DNA of 54,644 nucleotides from Comamonas testosteroni (GTDB lineage: Bacteria; Pseudomonadota; Gammaproteobacteria; Burkholderiales; Burkholderiaceae_C), in assembly GCF_003569915.1 (NCBI RefSeq), contig NZ_KZ984469.1:1-54644 (forward strand), written 5' to 3'. How positions within the stretch are numbered: position 1 is the first letter of the stretch; the number at the start of each line of letters is the position of its first letter. The position numbers and the translations under genes are program-made. Below are positions 35,724-42,496 of the stretch, piece after piece. The notes beneath the pieces are model-generated. The model was not told the origin of the DNA and made no database searches. It saw nothing but the letters and a program-made list of their open reading frames with translations.

Positions 35724-36344
35724 TCAACGGCTCCCCCCTGCTCTGCTGACTTTCAAGGTGCCTTGCTTACTTTGTTTCAGACGAGCTGGACTTGTGTAGG
35801 CAGCTTCTGGTGAAAACCAGTTTGTGTGGCCAGGCATCAGCTCGATGACCGTCCTAGTGAACTCGCTGACGGGTCTAAATCTACCCAGCATCAAACTGAT
35901 GTAGTGACCATTGGTGAAGCCGATTGCATTTCCAAATTGCATGGCAGTCGGATACTCCTCTGCCATGTCTTGAATCCGAAGTCGATAGAACTCTTGCTCA
36001 AGGATGCGGCCCTCTAAGCCTTGAAGTGCTTTGCGGTATGGCTTCGTCATATGCTGCACATGCTCTGCAGTGATGTCATTTAAGGCAAAGTGACCCTTTA
36101 GACCTAAGGTTTGTTCGATTGTCCTTGCTGCAGACTCACCGATGTCCCTGGATCTTAGGGAGGTGACATAGCAACGTGACATGCCAATAGCTGCCGCGAG
36201 TTTTTTTGCAGAGCCAAATTTGGTAATAAGTTTTTCGAGCTGGGATGATCTGTAGTCGTACCTGGCTGCTTGTATCTTCTCAGCGTTGGCGCGTAGGGAG
36301 TCAATCGTTACTGTCATGGCGGGTAGCTTCTCAGGAGTGGCCAT
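35724..36344 (-). CDS. DNA-binding regulator-like protein with two HTH segments
   Basis: This 206-residue protein has an XRE-like helix-turn-helix near residues 38-62 (LITKFGSAKKLAAAIGMSRC) and a second similar segment near 128-152 (YPTAMQFGNAIGFTNGHYIS). It looks like an internal duplication. A basic tail follows. ATG at 36317 is an alternative start. No structured leader is seen here. It may regulate the surrounding plasmid genes; target unknown. Confidence 0.65.
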   Translation of the reverse strand: MATPEKLPAMTVTIDSLRANAEKIQAARYDYRSSQLEKLITKFGSAKKLAAAIGMSRCYVTSLRSRDIGESAARTIEQTLGLKGHFALNDITAEHVQHMTKPYRKALQGLEGRILEQEFYRLRIQDMAEEYPTAMQFGNAIGFTNGHYISLMLGRFRPVSEFTRTVIELMPGHTNWFSPEAAYTSPARLKQSKQGTLKVSRAGGSR

Positions 36345-36436
36345 TATTCAGATGGGGGGATGCGGGGGGCTGCAATTAAGTTGCAAGATTGAGGCGGTTT
36401 TCTCATGCCCTACCACCGCCTACCTGCAGCGCACAA

Positions 36437-36465
36437 CAAAAAAAAGGAGAGCCAGTGGCCCTCCT
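36437..36465 (-). terminator. Terminator of the ParB-like gene
   Basis: On the minus strand GGAGGGCC-ACT-GGCTCTCC is followed by TTTTTTTT. It lies about 25 bp after the stop of the gene ending at 36488. Confidence 0.88.
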
Positions 36466-36487
36466 CTCTTCTTTTGCTGAAACGGTC

Positions 36488-37450
36488 TCAAGCTGGGACG
36501 TTCAGATCGCCCTGCTTTGCCTTTTCAATGTTCTCCGCGACTTTCAGGTTGCGACGTTCTTTTGCATCGTTCGCTTCCTTAATTGCCATGAAGAACTGAG
36601 CCATTGCATATGCATCAACGGCCAGGGTTCTGCCTTTGAGGGCAGCGATGTTGCTTGGACCTGCAGCAGCAACAATCTTCATCACATCGTTTCCGAGTGA
36701 GGAGATCAGTGGCTGGGCCGTTTCAAAGATACCGCGCATCAGCTTTTCAGAAGGCATCCAAGATTTCAGCGAGGACGCTGTAACTTTGGATTTGCCTTGG
36801 GCCTTGGCTTTTTCAAGCTCACCGGCCAGGAAAGCGCCAGCACCATCACCATGCTTTTTCACAGCGATGATTGCGTTGGTCTGGAGCACGGTGCCGTTGT
36901 TTACCATGAGGTGAACATCGGTGTTGGCGGTGGCCAGTACCAACATGTCTTCCACATGCGAAACACTGCGGTTCAAGCGACGCGAGATCTCTCCCACATC
37001 GTTGCCCATGCGTAGTAATTTCAGGTATGACTTCGCAATTCCAACAGGCTTCAGGGGAAGCCCCTGCGCACTGTTGATCATCAACTGCACCCGATCTGCA
37101 TCATTCCCTCGGAAGGGGATGCAGGCCAGTTTCTGGATGTTTGCGCCACGCTGATTGGCCAAGATCAAACCGCGCCTTCTCAAATGCCCTTCGACCATCA
37201 AAACCCGTTGGGTTTGGACGCAGAAGCGAACAATCGGAGGAGGCACGAATTTTCCACTAGCAAAAGCCGTTGCAAATTCTTCAATTTGCGCAATCACTTC
37301 TGGGTCTTGGTAGTCACGCTGGTTGAAGTCCTCTTCTTCTGAAAGCAGATGAACTCCAATTAAGAGCAAATCATTTTTGCCGATGACCTTTGCGGACAGC
37401 AGCGATTTGAAGGATGTATGTACCTGTACAGGGGTGGATTCGGTGGCCAT
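36488..37450 (-). CDS. Orphan ParB/Spo0J-like protein
   Basis: This 320-residue protein has a ParB N-terminal fold: VPPPIVRFCVQTQRVLMVEG followed by HLRRRGLILA, in the place of the GxRRxRA motif. An HTH follows (NDVGEISRRLNRSVSHVEDM, about residues 145-165). There is no parA beside it and the C-terminus differs from the true ParB at 22879. GGAG at 6 bp fixes the start at 37450, after leader copy 10. It could be a regulator of the KorB type or act on ssDNA; the role is unknown. Confidence 0.78.
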   Translation of the reverse strand: MATESTPVQVHTSFKSLLSAKVIGKNDLLLIGVHLLSEEEDFNQRDYQDPEVIAQIEEFATAFASGKFVPPPIVRFCVQTQRVLMVEGHLRRRGLILANQRGANIQKLACIPFRGNDADRVQLMINSAQGLPLKPVGIAKSYLKLLRMGNDVGEISRRLNRSVSHVEDMLVLATANTDVHLMVNNGTVLQTNAIIAVKKHGDGAGAFLAGELEKAKAQGKSKVTASSLKSWMPSEKLMRGIFETAQPLISSLGNDVMKIVAAAGPSNIAALKGRTLAVDAYAMAQFFMAIKEANDAKERRNLKVAENIEKAKQGDLNVPA

Positions 37451-37476
37451 AAGATTCTCCATAAGGAAATATTTAA

Positions 37477-37526
37477 GGCACCGACCCTAGAAGGGGCTGG
37501 TGCCCTTCAGGGTTGAGTAAAGACGG
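37477..37526 (-). promoter_or_regulatory. Structured 5' leader element, copy 10
   Basis: On the minus strand GCCGTCTTTACTCAACCC leads into GGCACC/GGTGCC with inner CCC/GGG. It is the clearest copy together with copy 5, and lies about 25 bp before the ParB-like start. Confidence 0.82.
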
Positions 37527-37625
37527 CTCAAGGCCGCATCGACCATTAGGTAGATGCGCCAATTCTACCTATGAAGCAGGAATCGGCAAGATGGTCGGTC
37601 AACTAGATTGGCGAGTTGCACGCAT

Positions 37626-38036
37626 CTACCAGGCAGTTGAAGGGTGAGTGCCACAGGCAGCGATGGCAGCGTCAATCTCCTCGTCAGAGAGTGTGCGGTC
37701 GGTTGTTACCAAGCCAGTAAGCAGTGTGATGACTTCGGGGAATTTGGGGTGCGCCCGAATCCAATCGTACCGAGCAGCTGCAGCAAGCTGCTTATGATCA
37801 TCTTGGGGTGCGTCAGGTTGCGGGCAGGAGCGCCAAACGTTCTGCATGTGTGCCATCCATTCCGGGCCTATGCGCTGCACTGCATAGGCATTCGAGTCGC
37901 TTGGGCAAAGCTCCTTCATCCGTCCGCTGGCAAGCGCAACATACAAGAGTTCGCCGGTCGATAGAACTCCTGTCCCTGCAAAGTTTCCGTCAAAGGCTAG
38001 GCGTGCTAATTTGTCCAGGCGTTCAAGTTGACTCAT
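37626..38036 (-). CDS. Hypothetical protein next to the CRISPR trailer, 136 aa
   Basis: ATG at 38036 is chosen for GGAG 5 bp upstream; the longer frame would run into the CRISPR repeats. It is soluble and helical, ending in a segment LSDEEIDAAIAACG. No family is recognised. It lies 45 bp beyond the last degenerate repeat and in the same direction as the array and csf genes, so it may be transcribed with them. It is not a known Cas protein. Confidence 0.65.
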   Translation of the reverse strand: MSQLERLDKLARLAFDGNFAGTGVLSTGELLYVALASGRMKELCPSDSNAYAVQRIGPEWMAHMQNVWRSCPQPDAPQDDHKQLAAAARYDWIRAHPKFPEVITLLTGLVTTDRTLSDEEIDAAIAACGTHPSTAW

Positions 38037-38081
38037 ATAGTCTCCACTTGGTTTCTGTCGTTCAAGCAAATGTACTCTGCT

Positions 38082-38826
38082 CTTCGCTGCTGCCTGAGCG
38101 GCAGAGAACATGGGGATTCGGTGCCTAGTGCACCCATTCAATTGTTCAGCTGCCAGTGCGGCAGAGAACCGATTCGCAACCTGTACTTAATCATCCCATC
38201 CTTTTGCATCTGCCCTCAGGCAGAGAAGGGTAACACCCACTGCGGTCATCAACCGCTTAATTGTCCAGCTGCCCGAGGGCAGAGAACCCGGAAGCCAACG
38301 AACTAACTTTGCATGTCATTTGTTCAGCTGCCTGCGAGGCAGAGAACTGCAAGAGGCCCCAAAACTATGGCGCAGTAGCTTGTCGAGCTGCCTGTGCGGC
38401 AGAGAACCTGCAAAAGCGGCGGAAACAGCGATGAACAAATTGTCCAGCTGCCTGTGAGGCAGAGAACAAGGGGTGGAAGCCGCCAATGTCGGTAGGTCAC
38501 TGTTCAACTGCCTGTGCGGCAGAGAAGGCCAAGACGCGCTTGCTGATTCTTGACGATTGTTGTCCAGCTGCCTGTGCGGCAGAGAACGCATGTTAGCAGG
38601 GGCATGTATCACAAGATGATTGTTCAGCTGCCTGTGCGGCAGAGAACTTGAACGACATTCGGCGTTGTCTTGAACTATTTTGTCCAGCTGCCTGTGCGGC
38701 AGAGAACCTTCAGGTGTCCCAGGCAACGGCTCTGCTCCATTGTCAGCTGCCTGTGCGGCAGAGAACCAAACGCAGTACCCCGGCCCTCGAAAAGTTGAAT
38801 TGTCAGCTGCCTGTGCGGCAGAGAAC
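38082..38826 (-). CRISPR. Type IV-A CRISPR array, 13 repeats and 12 spacers
   Basis: Repeats of 28 bp alternate with spacers of about 32 bp. The plus-strand repeat centre is CTGCCTGTGCGGCAG, flanked by CAG and AGAAC. Read on the minus strand it starts GTTCTCTGCCGCACAGGCAG, closely resembling type I-F repeats. Repeats at the left (38082-38287) are degenerate and those at the right are uniform. The leader end therefore faces csf3 and crRNAs come from the minus strand. The two leader-proximal repeats lack one C. Only 67 bp separate the array from the csf3 stop. Confidence 0.97.
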
Positions 38827-38893
38827 TGGAGTGTACAGAGGGAAATCAACAAATACCCTTTTCTAAATCTACGTGCGGTGAGATTCAGTTGGG

Positions 38894-39565
38894 TTAGAAA
38901 ACAGGTTCCTTGCTGGGGACAGCCTTGCTTCTTTCCCAGTAGGGAGGCCTCAAGCAACATGTCTTAGTCGTGGCGTATTCGATCCCAGCTGCTCCATCCA
39001 TGTCCAAGGGTAGATAGCGCAGCTTCCATTTGTCCAGGGCAACTTCGTCATGTTCGATGGTCGTCGAGGCTATACGGCCAAAGCCGTTTCGAGTCATTTT
39101 CCCCAATGCTTGTATGCGAGACAGAGCATTTTTCAACTCAAGTTCATCAGCCAAGCACCATGCCGTAGCCTTCTTCATCCACTGGTATGGGTGATGAATA
39201 AAGTATGCGCGATTCGGCCCTTTACCTGTTTCAAGCAGCGAACGCTTGCGACCATGTAGCAGCCCTGAATCTTGGGCCTGCATGAATGCCTCAGGTTCAC
39301 TGCGCCGAACCATTGTCGTAGTAAATATCTCAGCAGCTGGCGTAAAGCAAACCGCAGATGCCGACCATACTGAATCGGTTGGGCTGACCATGCTTTGAAA
39401 TACATGGCTCATGTCTTCGCTGAGTTCTACAGCGTTGCTTGCACCGGCCTCTGTGGCTTCTTCATAGATGCTGTATGCGACAAGGGCATCCAGGTGCAGC
39501 AGGTAGTCGTTTGTCATCACCACGGGCGCTGCAAAAGTCCAGGTGACGCGCAGAGGACGCAGCAT
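38894..39565 (-). CDS. csf3: Csf3 (Cas5-like) of type IV-A CRISPR-Cas
   Basis: This 223-residue protein is in the Csf3 position, with a Cas5-type RAMP start (LRPLRVTWTFAAPVVMTNDY) and a glycine-rich region (NGFGRIASTTIEHDEVA) typical of RAMP G-loops. Csf3 caps the 5' handle of the crRNA in the complex. Its start overlaps the csf2 stop by one base. It is the last csf gene before the array. The second-half glycines agree with the family, though sequence divergence is high. Confidence 0.88.
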   Translation of the reverse strand: MLRPLRVTWTFAAPVVMTNDYLLHLDALVAYSIYEEATEAGASNAVELSEDMSHVFQSMVSPTDSVWSASAVCFTPAAEIFTTTMVRRSEPEAFMQAQDSGLLHGRKRSLLETGKGPNRAYFIHHPYQWMKKATAWCLADELELKNALSRIQALGKMTRNGFGRIASTTIEHDEVALDKWKLRYLPLDMDGAAGIEYATTKTCCLRPPYWERSKAVPSKEPVF

Positions 39566-40707
39566 TACGCGGCCTCTTTGGCTGCGCGCTTGCCCTTGCC
39601 AGCAGACTTGTCGATCACTTCATTGGCAAACAAGTCGTTGAGGCTGTTGCCAGTGATGTCCAAAGCGGCCTCTTCCCAAGCGGCAATAGCTTGGGCGACT
39701 TCTGGTAAATCGCGGTTGAGCTTGTTGTCCAGCAACAGGCTTGATGCAATGGGCTGGTTGGTGTTGTCCGTCAGAACCATGTCGAACAAATTGAAGCGGC
39801 CAAAGCCATTTCGACCTTGACCACCTAACTCTTCATCTGCAGCGAAGGAGTCCAGCGCCAGCAGGAACAGACCAAGCTGTGCCGGCGTTACCTCAAGGCT
39901 CCAGCTCAGTGGGAAAATTACATTGGGGATCACGTACTGCAAAGCCGTGAACGAGCGGGTCGTCTGGCGCTCTGAGGTGCCAGTTTCCGCCTTAGCAGCC
40001 TTGTTTCCAGCGATTGCACTTGCGCGCTCGCGGATGGCATTTTCAAAGTCCGTAATCGTGGCGCTGGCCAAGGCAATGTCGCTCAGCGAAGTGAGGTCGT
40101 CCATACGATTGCGCAGCACGCCACGGGTCAGAAATTTTTCTGTTGAGATTGGAACCGCGTGAATCAGCGGGTCAAAATTTGGATGCTCAATGCCTTTGAA
40201 GCTTTGGGCTGTTACCGAGGTGTACGGTACGGGGTTATTGAGCATGCGGGCATAGCGGCGCATGAGTTTCGGTCCACCGCCGAAAAGGCCCAGGTATGGA
40301 TGAGCCATGGAGGTACGAAGCTGGTCGAATGTTGGGACTGAAGAATCAGGATTGCCGCTTGATGCGCCGCAGGCCAACGCACTGTATGTACCTGGCGAAA
40401 TTGTCTGGCCCTTGGATTGAACGATGCCCAGCACCAAGGCCGCTGCATGACGACGCAGCCGACCCATAATGTTGTTTGCCATGATGACCGGCACGTTTGC
40501 GACCCCGCTTTCTTCGCCGGGTGCCAAGTAGGCGATAGTTTGAACCAAGGCGCAGGTCGTGGCGCTACCCTCGCTGATGATTCTCTCGCCCATGTAAACA
40601 CGGTTGTTTGTCACATCGAACGTGCCAGTTTGTCCAGAAGAAATGTGCAGAGGTGTCAATGTACGCAGGAAAGTGTGCAGGCGCAGCTTTGTCTTTTGGT
40701 TGCTCAT
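39565..40707 (-). CDS. csf2: Csf2 (Cas7-like backbone) of type IV-A CRISPR-Cas
   Basis: This 380-residue protein starts with the RAMP-like LHTFLRTLTPLHISSGQTGT. It has GQGRNGFGRFNLFDMVLTDN near residues 289-308 and a central AHPYLGLFGGGPKLMRRYAR segment, all characteristic of Csf2. Csf2 forms the helical filament along the spacer RNA. It lies between csf1 (23 bp upstream) and csf3 (overlap). The C-terminus is Lys/Ala-rich. Confidence 0.92.
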   Translation of the reverse strand: MSNQKTKLRLHTFLRTLTPLHISSGQTGTFDVTNNRVYMGERIISEGSATTCALVQTIAYLAPGEESGVANVPVIMANNIMGRLRRHAAALVLGIVQSKGQTISPGTYSALACGASSGNPDSSVPTFDQLRTSMAHPYLGLFGGGPKLMRRYARMLNNPVPYTSVTAQSFKGIEHPNFDPLIHAVPISTEKFLTRGVLRNRMDDLTSLSDIALASATITDFENAIRERASAIAGNKAAKAETGTSERQTTRSFTALQYVIPNVIFPLSWSLEVTPAQLGLFLLALDSFAADEELGGQGRNGFGRFNLFDMVLTDNTNQPIASSLLLDNKLNRDLPEVAQAIAAWEEAALDITGNSLNDLFANEVIDKSAGKGKRAAKEAA

Positions 40708-40730
40708 GAGTTGGTTTCTTCCGGTTCTGG

Positions 40731-41498
40731 TTATTGAGGAACACTACCCTGGCCAGCGCCGGGTGTGAGGGTGAATCGCAAGGCCCAGGTTTCGCCGGGT
40801 GTGAGGGAGCGAAGCCAGTTCAGGTCTTCATGAAACTCAGGGTAAGGCGGCTCTGTCATCATTTCGAGTGCATAGACACGCGGATTCAAGCGGCCATGCT
40901 CCAAGTCTTTCAAGTCGGGACTCAAGCTCTTGAAAGGGTGCGGCAGTGTCTTGGCGGCAGCACGCTTGGTTTCAGACTGCTCACCGTAGATGGCAGCGGC
41001 CATGCGTGCGCAAATGGCAGGCGCATTTAACAGTCGCTTTCTGCGCACAAGCAGAACTCTGAGGCCGACGCGAACATAGAACATTTCAGTGCTGTAGTTC
41101 ACAGGCGTGCGCCATGCCATGTGTTGAGATTTTGCAGTTGAATAGCAAAGCACGAAGGGTGGAGCAGGCGGGTTAAGCAAGGCGCTAGCTACATCGACCC
41201 ATTTGCGAAAGGGCTTAGCCCCTTCCAGGTTGAACGCACCAAAACCGCTGTTGCGCAAGCCTTCAATTGTGGTCAGCGGCATGCAGTCACCACAGGTCAT
41301 GGGATTGGGTGTGCCACGCTTTGCCAAGTCGATATCGTCAGTGAAGCCACTGGAGAATGCCGCTCTGAAAGCCAGATCACCGATGCGCAGGTGCCGACCA
41401 CACATACAGCACTCAGTCTCTTGCTGCACTGGGGAGCCTACTTCCTCCATGCCAAGAGCCTTGCGAACAATGGTAGAGGGCGAAATCTTGTTTTGCAT
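40731..41498 (-). CDS. csf1: Csf1 (large-subunit-like) of type IV-A CRISPR-Cas
   Basis: This 255-residue protein has the Csf1 zinc-finger signature: CCMCGRHL near residues 27-34 and CGDC near 69-72. Csf1 is the signature protein of type IV systems, in the place of Cas8, and is thought to help target recognition. It starts 3 bp after the csf5 stop and runs into csf2, fitting a single transcript. Confidence 0.92.
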   Translation of the reverse strand: MQNKISPSTIVRKALGMEEVGSPVQQETECCMCGRHLRIGDLAFRAAFSSGFTDDIDLAKRGTPNPMTCGDCMPLTTIEGLRNSGFGAFNLEGAKPFRKWVDVASALLNPPAPPFVLCYSTAKSQHMAWRTPVNYSTEMFYVRVGLRVLLVRRKRLLNAPAICARMAAAIYGEQSETKRAAAKTLPHPFKSLSPDLKDLEHGRLNPRVYALEMMTEPPYPEFHEDLNWLRSLTPGETWALRFTLTPGAGQGSVPQ

Positions 41499-41501
41499 AG
41501 G

Positions 41502-42338
41502 TCAGGCCAGAGCAGGTATCAGAGATGGTGCATAGCGCTCAAGCTCATGCGTGAAAAGCAGCTTGATGCGGCCCATGCCCTTGCTGCGCATTTGGCCTGC
41601 GAGCCAGACACCATCGAGCTTGGCGTCCATGCTGAACACTAGATTCTTGATGGACAAGGCCATGCCTGCGCCCTTGCCCTGCATTCGAGCGTTGTAGACC
41701 GTGCCAGCAATGATGTTGATGGCCAATCGCTTATCTGTTGGGAAACCGCCTGCAATGTCTGTACCAAGCAAGTCATCCAGCATCATTGCTTGCCCAAGAA
41801 GTGAGCTGACAAGAGACTTTTGAATGTAGGGGGCCAGCTGCTGCAGGGATGGCCGATCTGTTTTGTTGTCGCCCATCGTGGCGCGAAGTATTTCACCGTA
41901 CTTGCGGCGATTTTTCTCAAGCAGATATTCAGGGCAGCGATACATCACGGCTGGCCCAGCCTGGATGGCGCATTCGCCTGAAAAAGAGCGCACCCCCCAT
42001 GGGGACTGCAGTTCGATGCTGAGCGCGTTCGCAATCGTCACCAGATGGGCCTGCAAAAGACGGGCACCCTCAGGCCCGATGGCCAGCAGATTCACCCGGC
42101 GATCAGAGGCCGAAATGGTGACAGGAGCTGGAGCGCCATGAGATGCACCCGTAGCTGGGTTAAAGCCATAGCTGAGATTGATTGTTTGGCCAGTGCTATC
42201 CCTGTGAAACAAGGCCATGCGGTCTTCGATTGGGATGGGCGTTTTTTCTAAGACTGAGCCGAGCAACGACCGCACCGTGAACCGATTCAGTCGCTGGGGA
42301 CAGGCGTTTGGAAGGTCGAGGACGAATTCTTGGTACAT
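41502..42338 (-). CDS. csf5: Csf5 (Cas6-type crRNA endonuclease) of type IV-A
   Basis: This is a 278-residue protein. The start at 42338 is chosen for AAGGA with 6 bp spacing; the frame stays open upstream, but those 55 codons read as promoter DNA. Cas6-like features are a RAMP start (MYQEFVLDLPNACPQ), a central ARMQGKGAGMALSIKNLVF and a C-terminal MRSKGMGRIKLLFTHEL with the glycine-rich loop. Csf5 cuts the repeat and stays on the crRNA. It heads the csf5-1-2-3 operon and is divergent from csf4. Confidence 0.88.
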   Translation of the reverse strand: MYQEFVLDLPNACPQRLNRFTVRSLLGSVLEKTPIPIEDRMALFHRDSTGQTINLSYGFNPATGASHGAPAPVTISASDRRVNLLAIGPEGARLLQAHLVTIANALSIELQSPWGVRSFSGECAIQAGPAVMYRCPEYLLEKNRRKYGEILRATMGDNKTDRPSLQQLAPYIQKSLVSSLLGQAMMLDDLLGTDIAGGFPTDKRLAINIIAGTVYNARMQGKGAGMALSIKNLVFSMDAKLDGVWLAGQMRSKGMGRIKLLFTHELERYAPSLIPALA

Positions 42339-42496
42339 GGAGATCCTTGTAGGCGTTGCGCATGGCCATTGCCCGCTTGCTGCAAGCGAGTGTGAAGTAT
42401 AGTCAGGCAAATTACGCAAATACTGATTTTTAGAAATTACAGCGAAAATTCTCAAAATGGTGTTTGCGTTGCAGCAACTAAGAACTTTGAATTTCC
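42339..42496. promoter_or_regulatory. Divergent promoter region between csf5 and csf4
   Basis: This 158-bp AT-rich region lies between two divergent starts. No hexamers stand out. The csf4 start at 42497 has no strong ribosome site (GAATTTCC), hinting at low or leaderless translation. Confidence 0.55.

Noticed and set aside
38316..38960. Long minus-strand frame through the CRISPR array (214 codons)
   Set aside because: It is made of repeats and spacers (recurring SLPHRQL) and is an artefact of the 60-bp periodicity.
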